A stretch of DNA of 64,000 bases from NCBI GenBank assembly GCA_002099365.1, contig MSED01000004.1, positions 1,488,001 to 1,552,000 of the forward strand, written 5' to 3'. The notes beneath the pieces were generated by a model, which was given only the letters and a program-made list of their open reading frames with translations, did not search any database and was not told where the DNA came from. A program made the position numbers and the translations under genes. Shown here piece after piece: positions 22,701 through 34,227 of the stretch (positions are counted from its first letter, which is position 1; each line of letters starts with the position of its first letter). The DNA comes from Phialophora verrucosa. Lineage: Eukaryota > Ascomycota > Eurotiomycetes > Chaetothyriales > Herpotrichiellaceae.

Positions 22701-23223
22701 GCATGATCCAGGCTCCGGCGTCTGACGAGGTCAGTCGCAGCTCATGCCATATTTCAGACGCTGATAACACTGGATCGGGTCTGAATGTCAAAGTATCCCA
22801 CACGTCATGAAAAAGATTGTCTGATAGACACCGAGATAGGCGATGCTTCAGATCCTTCACACTTCGGGAGTTGACGAGCTGGCGGCCGTCCGATTCTGCA
22901 ATGTAATCGTTGACGTTGAAGATTTTGCCCGTCACTTCAGTCAGGATTCGAAGCAGGCCAAAGAACAGCCATGCCTGACACCGCTGGGCAGATCTTCGGA
23001 TCCAAACATATTCGGCATCATTATCGTGGTACCAGCCCATTTCCGAAGGCCAATCCTTTAATCGGTGTAGGCTAGGGCACATGGTGTCTTCCACTCCTGC
23101 ACAGAGATAGGGCACCACAGGTCGTGGAAGAGGGTGGCTCTCTGGCCAGTGTAGATGGTCCATTGCAAGCGTCAAAGATGGTGACTTCTCTCTCTGATGG
23201 CGATGGGTTTGCTGAAAAGACAT
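19777..23223 (-). CDS. HET-domain protein with multi-pass membrane tail
   Basis: Uninterrupted 1148-residue frame from the ATG at 23223. The HET domain spans about residues 345-475: YTAISHAWAGGLGN, then YWLDSLCIP, KTKAINMMAPVYAGA and WMARSWTLQEGALA, the three classic HET blocks. HET domains act in heterokaryon incompatibility and related programmed cell death; they are distant TIR-like folds. An N-terminal region of about 340 residues precedes it without known motif. The last 300 residues hold roughly six hydrophobic segments (for example SFLNFICIVISLYVQVSIAF and ALSVALIFLYSMIYLLVA), so the protein is probably membrane-embedded. Absence of introns over 3.4 kb is notable but common for HET genes. 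The TPR relic lies just past its 3' end on the same strand. Confidence 0.9.
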   Translation of the reverse strand: MSFQQTHRHQREKSPSLTLAMDHLHWPESHPLPRPVVPYLCAGVEDTMCPSLHRLKDWPSEMGWYHDNDAEYVWIRRSAQRCQAWLFFGLLRILTEVTGKIFNVNDYIAESDGRQLVNSRSVKDLKHRLSRCLSDNLFHDVWDTLTFRPDPVLSASEIWHELRLTSSDAGAWIMRVVKGHENVGIKCDPWEFEIFNVFLSTFILFEEVFELVDGEQIVSSLTENKRSLPALSESRAMSKAWKRMGRCPSILRRTRMSPLNMFRVLAMPVKGQFKHSTCSDRSCNTFNIDIENYQMQHTKDCLDDLCSFSGIDSRTLDELINNDTIPLVRSTLNRNNHVTINIVDGSAVANYTAISHAWAGGLGNFEANALYECQLKQLHSDLDVRTKWLPRHPFQPVYYWLDSLCIPAANGPTKTKAINMMAPVYAGARCVLVIDPELRDLDSMQLNMWEIDLLLSCSPWMARSWTLQEGALAVDLQVKFSDRMVPLSTLDAKRSLSRSTMIQTLWTRDTQHIEQDNPGDTHASFWYSLWESTQEVGFGNLLRTDRLWPISDHERFVAVWNELCCRSSTKTDDLAAIFAPLLGRSAGEVLELPRDVRMQALLRAQRALPISILFAPSDPKTRTWSPIYPSCTNGRHLDRKQGFMDVMSSGLLKITELVDVTVLQCQLQIPTSDMVYINDFMEHDYYVLGFADDSLRSPHVADSPVILLLSSMQADDGGREGICLAFVTDDEDGLYVRFRARFTYHRYDALLGNTASDLFTPRDLATSVPCVQHRFVAGTVSEKHPLFVDMGRQHQQDISRSCGTDRFLGINSWPELSWSRPAFDPLTDAGVLAAHSWKLFDWLSFLNFICIVISLYVQVSIAFWMEPAPDSLLGVYFYFTLVPWIAGRLSILGHERRILSKLLAQRLQRVWAASFFPTEGTRRSFISASVQSSRRALSVALIFLYSMIYLLVATGTTRIHITGAAMWYWMRDRRRNSSDAQATSFPVSTEQQKVPIHPWFWLVLSGVFSALTALDFWMRLLGVAAFNPLRLQARQVVSISLPLWASIQGSNTRITIKVEALYGPLIGLTGDLSLGILLATVRPLDRFPDHVAALFSAVFILYGFHWLFREPISWSLSALVKIGGAVCQRGPTFVGELRQRHDRGFQLE

Positions 23224-24387
23224 TCGGTTTTAATTTGGAGGTGCGCAGGTGGCAGGTACGAGAAAGACTCCGGCCGAACATAACCACGATACTAAGACGC
23301 AAAGGCGTACATTTCGGCCTTGAAAATGCCTAGGAGAGGCGTTCGGCCAGCGAATAATGTCAAATATGGTCACGCCGCAGCGCCTCATACGGCTTGACGG
23401 TCATGTTCTGCCCGGTACAACAAAAGGCCCTTGAGGCCTTTGGCAGCTGCAGAGCATGGCCAAGAAATACTGCCACACCCATCATGATCACAGAGCCAAT
23501 CGGACATTCTATTACGCCAAGGATCAATTTGTGATCTTGCATAGCCCGGGCAGGTGCGAAGGTGAGTTGGGCATAGACTCGATGGCCCATGGCCCTGTCT
23601 GTTGCTGTACAGTAAATGTGTACATAAGGTGAGACTGAGACAAAACAGAGCGATGGGAGTTGCAGAAGAGAGCCAAGGTGCCGTAGCACCAAGGTGATTT
23701 CATGCGGGCGAAGGGCGTACATCCACATTTCAGGAGTACTGTGGTGAATGAGTTACGAGGACGAGACATAAAAGTACTGCGTGCTTTTAAATTATTCAGT
23801 TGAGTTCTCCACGTTCCGGTTATAGAATATACCCTTTCGCCCGTTCACGTTCACGTCCGCATGCATCTTACTTTGACCATGTAATGGTGCTTAGTACGTT
23901 TTCTTGATCCACGTCGCCGCGGCGGCGGCGGTAGCCTCTCGCCGACGTCGATGTCTAGGAATGAGTTTTGAAGGTTCTTTCTGGAACTGTGATCGAAGCT
24001 GTTCGATCAGTAATCTAACTGCTAGCTAGCCAGGTATGCATCGCGGCATGAACCCAAGTACAACATACGCGAAGCGCATTCTGGCTGAAATGCATCTCGC
24101 TGGAGATGGTGGGTTGTTTCAACCTCGACGAGAAGCTCGCAGTGCGTTGGGCCCTGTTTTGTCTGCCGTTTCGTCTCGTCTCGTCTCGTCTGATGCAAAA
24201 TGAATGCTTCCCTCACCAGGGCACACCAACATACCGCGTGGTATTTCCCGTATCCCTAAACATATCAACTGTTCATCAAATCCTCCAGGTCGGTCATGCA
24301 AAAACGTAAGTCATTGGATAGCATGTTGATCACTTCTTGTCCTCAACATCGTCCAGGCATTTCGCAGGAGGCAGTAATACGCGATCC
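23224..24387. other. Intergenic spacer with CGTCT microsatellite
   Basis: About 1.1 kb between the HET gene start and the 3' end of the demethylase gene. It includes a (TCTCG)n run near 24171-24189 and a GCG-rich patch near 23920. Minus-strand frames at 23360-23769 have no recognised motif. Confidence 0.4.
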
Positions 24388-27300
24388 TCAGGGCCTTCGT
24401 CCCATCTGCCGTCTAACCTCATCAACCTTCGTCCTCAGCTCCCTGTCAAGTCCCTCAAAGTATCGCTCGGCCAATCCCTTCGTCTTCCCGTCCCAAGCAT
24501 TTTGCTTCTCATCCATCTTCCTAAATGGGCTGGTGTACACACTTGCCATCCCCTGGTGCTTCTGGATATAGTATGCCGAGACTTTCCCCCAGAACCCGCC
24601 TCGAGCCTGCCATTCGGCGAATTGTGCGGGAATAGGTCTGTCATTGCCCAGCAGGCCTGAAGGAGCAAGCGGCCGCTTTTCAAGAGATTGGAGAAGCAGA
24701 AGGGAGGGGGTCGCCATGGGAGGAAGGCTAGGAAGAAGCTGTGGATGGGGGACTAGTTGGGGGATGCCTTGCGCGGACTTGGCCGGTTGCGAAATCGACC
24801 CGGTGGTGTTTTGGGGGTTCAAAGGGTCGAAGATGGAGCGCTTGGCGATGTAATTGCTGATCTGCATTTGCATGGAGTTCAGGTTGGCGGCTGGGAAGGG
24901 GGCCATGTCATGGCTCATATCCAGATCCATCATGTCCATAGAATGCGTTCTTCTGAGGCCCATGTTAGCGGATGCAGTCATGCTGGAGCTCAGCCCGAGC
25001 ACGGTGGAAAAGCTGTTTCTCGTAGAGCGGCGACCAGCGCTGGATCCGGGAGGACTAATTTGTGTCGCGTTGGGATTGATAAACTGCGGCGGGTTCTGCG
25101 GATCCAGGGGCTGCATAGCTGGGCTCGCCGTAGACGAACCCGAATGCATATTGAATGACTGCTGGTGCTGCATGGCGGGACTGGATAGCATATAGGAACT
25201 GCCAGGTCTGCTGCCCGGCGGCGAGTTTTGGTGTGCTTCCTTTTGCGCCTTGATTTGATCGGGGCTCTTGAAAGGGTATGCGGGATTGGATATACGTCGC
25301 TGACGTTCGACTTCTGCTGAGGGAGGAGGGGGAGGTGGCTGACTCGCGGCCGCTCGGATTGAGTCGAGTCGAGGTTGTGGATACGGAGTGCTTGAGCCAG
25401 AGGACGGCTGCGCTAACGGAGTGGTGTGACCTTGATAAGGGAATTGAAGGTGGGATTGCTGGACATACGAAGGAAACGGGGAGGCCGCTAGCGATTGTGG
25501 TTGACCGTATTGAGGAAGCACGGAGTCGAGTCCTGTGTTTTGAGGGTAGCCAGTGCTCGAACTTCTGCCGGCAGCGGTAGGGTCCATCCAATCATTGCTG
25601 TACTGGTACTGTTGTGTTCGTATGTTGGAGGTCATCATTGAAGATCCGTACCGTCCGCCATTGTCCAGGGATTCGAAGCTGGGGAAAGGCTCATACTGCT
25701 TGAGTGGTGGTAGTGACGGATCGTTGGACCACTCCTTCATGTGCTTGGCATGCTGAGATGCGGTTTGCTGGAATTGTCGTTGCCGCTGAACAGCGTCGTG
25801 GTCGACGCCGATGCTCGTTTGAACCATGGAACCAGGCCTATGCTCGGCAGAGACAAGTTGTTGAGCCTTGGCCTGCTGCCGTTGCAATATGCGAGCTTGT
25901 TCATTGATCCGAGCTTCTTGGGCGGTGGTGATGTCCTTGTACTGTGCAGGCTTCATCTGAATCGGCTTGACCTGGGGATTACCCGTAAGATTGTGGGTCG
26001 TCCCGCTAAATGTTCCTGGCAAAGTTGGATATCTCGGAGTCTGCTGGACTTGCTTCTGATTGCTTGGCCGTGCGGATGCGATCGCGGCGTTCTTCGCAGC
26101 CACAGTCGCCAAAGGATAAGATGCAGAGAGGGACTGTCGCTTGGGTTGTGGTGGCGGTGCCATGATCGGCTTCGGAGGCATGACGAGGTCCAGGAAGTTC
26201 GACGCAGGGTCATGAACAGGTTTGCTGGGGTCTGCCGTGTAGAACGCCTTCGTGTCTGTCGACTTGTCGCTAAGGTAGAGCCACAACTGCTTCTCCTTCG
26301 CTAGATTGACAGGCTTCTGAGCCGAGTTGTGAGGAGGTGCAGCAGAAACAAATTCTTCCCATTCGGTTCTTGGCATTTCGGTGAATAAATCGCCCGGACT
26401 GGGCTTCTTCTCAGTCGACTCGGGCAGTGAAGCAGTCTTGCCTTGAAGATCCTCGGGAAGGTCGAGGGCATTGGCTGAAGGCCTCTGAAGGCAGGATGTT
26501 GCGCTGTCAACAAACAATATTGCTGTAGGCTCCACTTCCTTCACTCGTTTCAGATCTGGCAAGACCTTCACCAACACCGAATCCTGTCCTGGATCATAAG
26601 GGGCGATAACGAGACCGGCTTCAATATCATCGGAATTGGTCGCCTGGTATTGAATAAGCTCGCCTTCCTTGAGACCGAACAGAAATTGTCGGAACTCGGT
26701 ATTCTTCCAACAGCTGTTGGCGTGGTTGCAAGCAGACATTTCACTAGTGATCCTTGTTCGTTTGACCGTACGATGAAGACGACACCTCCAATCGAAGCCG
26801 ATATCGCGGTACTCGACGCCTTCGTGCCACACAGCGATAGGCCCTTTGTCGACCTGAACGCCAGCTTGCATAGCACAGGTTGCGTGGTAAGCTTTGGTGC
26901 ATTTGGCAGAAGAGCATTGGAAGCATGAGCCTTTCTTCTGCCGACACTCGTGGCACTTGAGTTCCAAACGGTCTTTGATGATGTTCTCGACATTGTAGAC
27001 CATCTCTTCCCCGTCCTTGGTGGCGATGTAGGTCTCGGGTGTATACATGGCACAAGTCCTGTGCGCTCGCTGGCCGTGCGAGGTCGGCAGAAGCTCTTCC
27101 CAGGAGAAGTCGTTCGGACAGAGACAACAAGGCTGGTTCTTGCTGATCTTCCGGATCTTGATCTTCTTCAACTTCTTATTCGGTCCCAGGTCTTTCTGAC
27201 CTCGCTTCCTCTTCATGCCTATCTTGATCTTGATCTTGTCGCTTGGAGGTGTCGGGAGGTCGGTCGGCTCGTCGTCGTCTTCATCATCGGTGACCTCGAC

Positions 27301-29219
27301 TTCCTCGAACTCAGGTGAGGGTTCGCCGTTCATCTTACGTACGAACCAGTCGACATCGATAAAGACACTGTCGGCCTCGCATTGGCACTTGCGAGCGGTC
27401 TTGCCATACTGCAACCAATTGTCGATGGCAAAATTAACAGACTCGGCACAGTTGTAGCCCAGATTGTAGCCGGAGTGATAACCGATAGGGAAGGTGATGA
27501 CGAACTGGCCCTCTCTGTGGACGACTCTGTTAACGTTGACCCCAAACTTGGACTTCAGGATTGATGGCGAGACGAGGTAGGTCTTATGTCGCAAGAACTG
27601 GTCACAAGCTTTGGCGTCCGATGACCATATGGATTTCATGGCCGCCTCGAACTTCGGAGCGTCCTTCTGAGAAATGCTGTACCACTGTTTGGGGGCGCCG
27701 AAGTGGATGTAGTTGATACTGTAGAGATCCACGTCTTCCAAGTGCCAGGCGAAGGTAGCGCGCCACATTCCAAGGTACAGATATGCTGTGTTGACACCGG
27801 GGATAGGTGCTCCAAGCAGATCAAGCAGGTTGGGGAGCTTAGCAACGTTCCACTCCTGGGTGTCGCTGTCGAACAAAGATCCTGGCATGTCGGCAGCATA
27901 CATGGGATTGCTAAAGTTCAAGCTTTTCCAGTACTTGTCTTCAAGCTCTTCGCAGCGCTCGGCCGTCCATTGATCATTGTCGTAGACCCGATAGTCGAAG
28001 TCTTGGAAAGCCTCCTCATCGATCTCGTCGTTGGCCACCTGGGCATTCCGTAGTCGTCGAGCCGCAACGGTCGTTTCCGAGCCTTTGGCATTTCCGGAAG
28101 ATTCTTTCCTTGCAGCAGGGTTTTTGGGCGGTCGGCCTCTTGATTTGCCAGACCCAGGCGGGCGCCCTCTGGGTCTCTTTGCCGGAGTGGGGGTCGCAGC
28201 GGCGTTCGAAGTGGTCTCGTCATCCTTATCTTCGTTATTAAGAGCGGCTGGTTTAACCTCCGGGCTGGTAGGGGTCGGAGGCGCAAGCAGCGTAGAGTCC
28301 TGGTCGTTTGGTTCTTCCTTGACCACGACCGTCGGTGCCCGGCTACCCCTTCGTTCAGAAGCCTCAGGAGTGGCCGAAGCCTCCTTCTTTCTGTTTCGTG
28401 CAATTCCACGGCCGAGTAACTTGTCGGCGTTCAGGCGTTTCTCCCCACGCTTGGCTGGTGGTTGATTCTCGGTCTGCTCGCAGAGCGCCTTCCACTGCGG
28501 CAGATTGTACGATCGCATCTTCTCCATGTTCCGTTGAGTGTAGATGCCCTGGGCACCATGGAATTCTTGGGTAATGGGGTTTTTAATCTTGATGGTCCTG
28601 ACCATGTCGTCCAGGGCCTTGCGGGCACGTTTCCTGCAGCCGAGTCAGTCGCCGTCACGTGAAGAAGTCTATCGACTCCCGGACGGGGAGAGCATTCGTG
28701 GACGGCCGTGACATACCATTCCTCGGGCGGATCAATCAAGACAATGCCTGACTGCATGCCGTATGGGTCCACGCCCTTGACATATTTCTGAAAGTCCCTG
28801 AACTGTTCCATTGTCTATTGTTGGGTCTGTCAGCATTTGCACCGCATGGCCCCGAGTTTATCACGTCAAGGTCGACGGGGGAACGACGGTAGGGCACCTA
28901 CTGGAGTGAAGATCGGGACGCCGTTCTCGTAGCGATCGGGCTTGACCTCGGAATATTGCTCGGCTTCTGCGCCTGCGCGTGCAGCCTCTTCAAATCTCAT
29001 CCTGTTCTCTTCATCTAGTATGTCGTCGCCGAGATCGGAGAGGGAGGAACTCGAGGCTGCGTCATCGTCCTTGTGACTCCCCTCGTCGGTCGTGGGAGGA
29101 GTGTGGACTTGAGGGGGAGGCAAAGGGTGAGACATGGCTTCATGCCTCTCCAGTGGAGCGGCATCAGGCGCATCGAGGCTGGGGAGGGAGGGCGGAGGGG
29201 GCATGGTGACGGCGGCCAT
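24388..29219 (-). CDS. KDM4/JMJD2-type JmjC histone demethylase (KdmA-like)
   Basis: Exons 28902-29219, 28717-28814 and 24388-28633 give 1553 residues; the start is the first ATG in frame. JmjN at about 100-145 is interrupted by both introns (NGVPIFTP | TMEQFRDFQKYVKGVDPYG | KRARKALDDM). Two AT-hook-like motifs (RPRGRPPGSGKSRGRPPK) sit near 293-310. JmjC spans about 395-560 with iron ligands His436, Glu438 (WHLEDVD) and His525 (GYHSGYN). An extended PHD pair follows at about 640-740 (CCLCPNDFSW, CHECRQKKGSCFQC). The long C-terminal half is Gln/Pro/Ser-rich and probably disordered. This architecture marks the KDM4 family, which removes H3K9 and H3K36 methylation with 2-oxoglutarate in the nucleus; Aspergillus KdmA is the closest named relative I know. 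Which mark it acts on cannot be read here. Confidence 0.92.
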
Positions 29220-29981
29220 GGTTGGGAAGGAGCGCGGAAAAGGCTGAGGTCCGGAGGACTTCGGTGGCGATAGGCGGACGGGGACCGCCAAAGCACATAG
29301 AAAGAGCTGCGAACGAGACCGTCGCCGGCTCTGACCACGGGCTTCGACGAGACGGGAGGCGCGATGGTCGCAGTTGTCACTGTGCCGGTCAGGTTCGGCA
29401 AGGACTTGCTGTGCTGTGCAGTGGTGAGTTGATGTTCGAGGCTAGCGCAGCCAATTCCCGCCTAGCAGGATGAAGTATCTTCGCTCCACCTGCCAATCAC
29501 AACCATCAGACCACCAACGGACTACAGTCTACGCGCACAGCCCAGAGCCTGAATTAGCCGGGACACATTCCACATGCTCGATTGCTGTCATGGCGCCTCA
29601 GATTGCTACGTACATTGCCAAACAGTGCGCCGCCGGATATCGTCGAAATCGTGGACACGGGCAGCTGGACATCCGCCACGCATGTCACAGTGCCGCTCAG
29701 CGCCTCCTCCGCTACCCCGCCACTTGATTGGTCCGCTTCGATCCAGGCACAGCAGCAACCCGACCGGCTCTAGGCGGCGCTGAGATGCAGTTCATCGTGC
29801 CGGGCGCATCAAACCCCCTTGCTCTGCGCGCTTTGCCATCTGCATACCTTAATCAGCTTCCCGAACATATCCCCATTTGCTACTCGTGCCCAATGCCCAT
29901 CCAACCAGGCAAATTCCATCATCGCCAGTTCGTGCTAAGGCTTCTTTTTCCGTCATGTCTGCAAAGTCATCGGCAGGCGTG
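29220..29981. other. Intergenic spacer
   Basis: Holds the upstream region of the demethylase gene and the 3' region of the carnitine acetyltransferase gene, both on the minus strand. No additional gene or RNA recognised. Confidence 0.4.
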
Positions 29982-32578
29982 CTAATACTCTGACAAAGCA
30001 AGCTTCTTTCCCACCGTCCTCTTGCGCTGCACTATTTGCTCCGCAGGTTGCGGCTTGTCTTTCTTCAGTGCTTGCAGTAGCATACCAGCATCGAAGAAGC
30101 CATCTGAAATTCCGTGTCAGTCTGGTTCAGAGACCCTTAAAAAAAATGAGACTTACATCCACCCAAGCCATCTTCAACGTCAGCCGTGTCCATGCTTGTA
30201 GGAGTTTGGACGCCATCGACCTTGGAGGCCTCGGTCTTGATGACACGACCTCGTGATTTAATTCTGCCATCTTTGCTGGCTTTCTCTTCTGCCTCTCTGG
30301 CTCTCGTGATCTTTGCTGCTGCAAGATCCTTCGTTCTGGTAGCTTTGAGGAGTCGCCGGATCTCGTTCAAGTACCCCTCCAGACTGTCCACAAAGCGCTT
30401 GGTCTGTCGATGTTTGCTGCTGGCGCATACTGAAATAGAATCGTCCTTGATGATGTACCCAATGCCGAAGCCATCGCCAGAGGTCGGACCAAAGCCGAAA
30501 TGCCGAAGGGCAGGGTTACCACAGTTGGATGTGCTAATGATGGTATTGTTGATCTTGTCCCAACCAGGGTCGCTGAAGAGAGCTGGCATTTGGTGCAAGG
30601 GAGGACCGGGTGACCGACTGGTATCTGTCCCGGCCCGTGAACGACTGATAGGCGAGAATGATTCTTCCAGCCGCTTGGGACTTCCGAGATCACTGGCATC
30701 GGTGGGGCTGGAGTAGCCGTTCGAGCTGAAGCCGGCGTTACTGGCCAACTCCGCCCCCTCGTCGTTGACTTTCCGCTGCCAGACGCAATACAGCGCGTAC
30801 AAGTGTCGGTCGTGCCCTTGAGCTTTGCTCGACTCTTTGGTGATGGCCGTGTGCTTCTGCGTCGCGGTCTTGAGTGCATCAACCTTCTTCTGAGGGGGGT
30901 TTTCTGCCCAGAACGTCTTGACAAACTCAACAGCTTCCGGAGTCACTGTCCTAATGGCTTCCGTCCGTCCATGGAAGTACATTTTGGTCATAGCAGGCTC
31001 GTATGTGTTCTCTACCCGGCCGTAGAGTCCGTAATACGCTGCTTGGAAGGCCATCTGGACAAAGGCATCTGGCGAGTAGCCCATTGAAGTGATAAAGTTC
31101 TTGCCGTAGCCGGCAAAATCCAGTGTTTGAAACTCGTTTTGGTGGATCAGATCAGCCAGCCTGGTCTCTGCAAACCGCAAGGCAATCTGCAGTTCGGGAA
31201 TCATGTCCCATTCCAGCTTGTGTGGAGTGGTGCTCACATCACCGAAGCTGTCAGGATCTCGCTTCGATGGGTCAGGGCTTTGACTTGTCCACAACGTTGG
31301 TGCTTGGCCGTTGATAGACTTGGCAAATCTCAAGATTGTATCTGTGTAAACATCGCTCGCGAAGCGGAGAACGGTATGACCATCGACACCGGTATGCTCG
31401 AAGTTGATGCCTGCACTGCCATTCTTGCAGACGATGATCTGAAGCTTGTCATACCATCTATTAGTGCAGGTGCCGACTTGGACACCACGGACTACTTCGT
31501 TGGTACCACAAAGCATGTTGCCGCAAAGTTGAGAGACATCTGCAGGCTCTGTATAGTCCAGACACACTATGAATAGCGCAGAGTCGACGATGTTCAGACA
31601 CTCGGAGTTGTCCGAGCCTTCATCCTTGGTCAGAATGTCTCGCAAGTGGGACCAGGTCTTTCGGTTCTCAGTGCTGAGCACTCCTATGGCACCCTTGGCG
31701 GCTTCGTGGATGGGTATCTCCTCAGCATCATCGACAATCACTTGAAGGTTAATAGCAAGATCTTTCTCCGTCATGATGAGGTCGTTGTTATCATCGAGCG
31801 CGTCAAACCAATAGAACTGGCCGCGACACATAACAACAATGTGTTTGGAGTCGGAGTCCTGGCCAATGATGCAACCATTCTCTGTCGGTACACGAGCTGT
31901 TCCAAACAGTCGTGAGTACTGGTACATGTCGAGTGGTGTTCCTCTGAGGGTGTCTGGTGGCAGCTCTTCCTTTCGGACGGCCCTGACAAAGCATAGAGCA
32001 GATATGACCAACGAAGCGGCCCGTGTGACCTGGTTGTTCCGCGCTGGCGTCGGATCATCCTCCAAGAGGAAGAAGGGGTTCAGATTCAAGACCACCGGGT
32101 TGTCATAGTTCAAATAAGAATCGTACCAAAACTGCTCAATGTAGCTAGTTCGGCCCGTGGCATACTTCTTCAATCGCTCCTGCAGATCCTTACCCTCGTT
32201 TTCAAGGAAATCTTTGGTGGCAGCTTTTGTATCGTTATGCTCCTGAGGGCTTTGTAAAGGCGCCAAGGTCTCGAGGTATCTCTTCATGGTATTTTCCAAC
32301 TCAGGGATAGGCAGCTTCGGGAGTTTGTCCTGCGCCGCGAACGTGATACCCTGCTTCTGCGACTCCTTCTTGACTGAGACCGGCGATTTCTCCACATGGG
32401 TGTAAGAGTCCGTGGTCTCCTTGGCCGCCTCCAGCGACTTCTGTTCATCGGTGCCCGGCATGTTGGCGCGGATTTCGTTCTCGAGGGACGGCTGGTTCAA
32501 AGTCGCGTCGAGTGATCTAGGACGAGCAAAATATCGGGTTCCTGTGTGTGTCGAGGGCATCGTCAACATTTGAATCAT
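29982..32578 (-). CDS. Carnitine O-acetyltransferase, FacC/Yat2-like
   Basis: Exons 30157-32578 and 29982-30103, joined over a 53-nt intron, give about 847 residues. Splicing replaces a premature end with GGYGFFDAGMLLQALKKDKP and a final RKRTVGKKLALSEY, the expected family C-terminus. The catalytic His395 lies in FEHTGVDGHTVLRFA. Other carnitine acyltransferase blocks are LPIPELENTMKRYLETL near 90, YYGLYGRVENTYEPAMT, and HFGFGPTSGDGFGIGYII. A Ser/Pro-rich insert near 655-685 and length above 800 fit the cytosolic FacC/Yat2 branch rather than the mitochondrial-peroxisomal enzyme. The enzyme moves acetyl units between CoA and carnitine so that cytosolic acetyl-CoA from acetate can enter mitochondria. 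Three in-frame ATGs (32578, 32569, 32560) are possible starts. Confidence 0.9.
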
Positions 32579-34227
32579 GCGTACAGTGCAGCCACAAGAG
32601 TGGCTACGCTCAGAAGGCGAAGAGCTGTGCGATAGAAGTAGTGACAATCATGCAAATAGTAGAAGGGCATCAGGAAAGCGGTTTCCGAGACCGAGGGGCA
32701 AGGACTGCAAGTCTGCTCTCTAGAAACAGAAAATAGAAAAGAGGCAGGCAAGGTGAAGCAGTCGCAGAGCCGGGATAAAATGTCATCGGGCACAGGTAGA
32801 GTCAAGAGGGGTGTTGATGAGCATCATCTTCTATGCACTGCTATGCCACATCCGCGGCATGTGAAAGGGTGCCGCACGGGTATAGGTCGCATGACGCTTC
32901 TGCCCTCTGGACAAATCCGCAGCCGGGATGAATCCGCAACCGGGATGTATCGCAAGCAGTGCATTCTCATGTGGGCGGATATTGACAGGCTGCGATGCTG
33001 GATGCTGGTGGGAACGTTTCGGAGGAAAGGAAACAGATGGACGTACAGGAGGTAGAAGTGCGCAGACGCCGGTCTGACTCGTCCAGAGTCTAACGCTCGG
33101 CCGCGTCGTAGGCTCTGAGTGGTCTGATGCAATGTCCCGCTCAAGGTGGGATCCTTGCGCCGTGACGATTTGGGCCAACCGAGGGGAGAAGAGGAGTTGA
33201 CTTGAGATGAAGAGTCAAGAAGCTCTGAATCAGCTGGCAGCACAGCTCTTGCGCAATAAGAAAAGCATTGATAAATGATGTATGCGAGGAGGAGATTTGG
33301 ACTTCGCGGCTTGCTCAATTGCTTTTGTGGTCGACTGATGCCAGCACCACTTGTGACCTCCGCCAATGCCGCCAGAAACAGAAGCTTGTGACGTAGCGAT
33401 GGCCCATTCCAAGCCTGGGGGTCGACAACTTCAGTTTGGCTTTATATCGTCTTAACGCTCTGTGTCTCCGGGATTTCTAGAACACCTCGATAGGGGCGGC
33501 ATTCTCGTCCGGCTTGAGACGATGCTCGCCGTTCTTACCAGCTCGAGAACATCTGGCGGATGATCGGAGGCACATCAGCAGAGGCCATCCATCCATGACA
33601 AAATCAGAAACGCCTCTAAGCTTCGATAGGTAAGTGGGAGCTGACCTTCCGTTCCTCCGCAGCCAAGCCTGGGGAATCCCTACGATGGACTGAAGGAGAA
33701 AGGCTCCAGAAACACAGGTCCTTCCGATAAGAACCGCACAATCGCCACTCAAAAGGAGCAAAAGCTGGAGATTGGCGAGTTCTTCACAACGAAAAAGGTC
33801 TCGCCACTGTTCAGACAAGTTTTGACCACGGCAATTTTTGAACATCCGAGATGCTGATGATACAATTATCCTATCCAAGTCTATGCGAACCAGACTCGAG
33901 TTGCTTCAATCCGGGTCTCGCCCTTCATTCATCCTCACCGCACAAAATGGTCTCCAAGCCAGCACTACCAGTGGTCAAGAATCAAGAGACAAAAGACCAT
34001 GAAGTTCACTCCATCCAGATCAGCTCAGAAATGCAGCTATTCCGGTAGTGAACAACATGTCTGTAGAAAGGAAAAAAAAACGGGCCACAACTGCTTTTGG
34101 CTGCGACCTCGGTGGCAAGTCCAACTCACGCCTCCTTGCAGATGCCTCGCTTTTCATGCCATGCTCTGAAAGTTGGGTTTTCAAACTTATCGTTGATTCG
34201 TGAGGTCATGGACGGGACAAGCACCAC
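32579..34227. other. Gene-poor spacer
   Basis: About 1.6 kb upstream of the carnitine acetyltransferase and downstream of the CAP-protein gene. Short frames (for example 32824-33366 and 33477-33878 minus) have no domain or splice support. Probably promoter and untranslated sequence. Confidence 0.4.

Noticed and set aside
28866..29298. Upstream extension of the demethylase frame, and an overlapping upstream ATG at 29298
   Set aside because: The extension begins at a non-ATG codon; the first in-frame ATG is 29219. Whether the out-of-frame ATG at 29298 is transcribed cannot be told.
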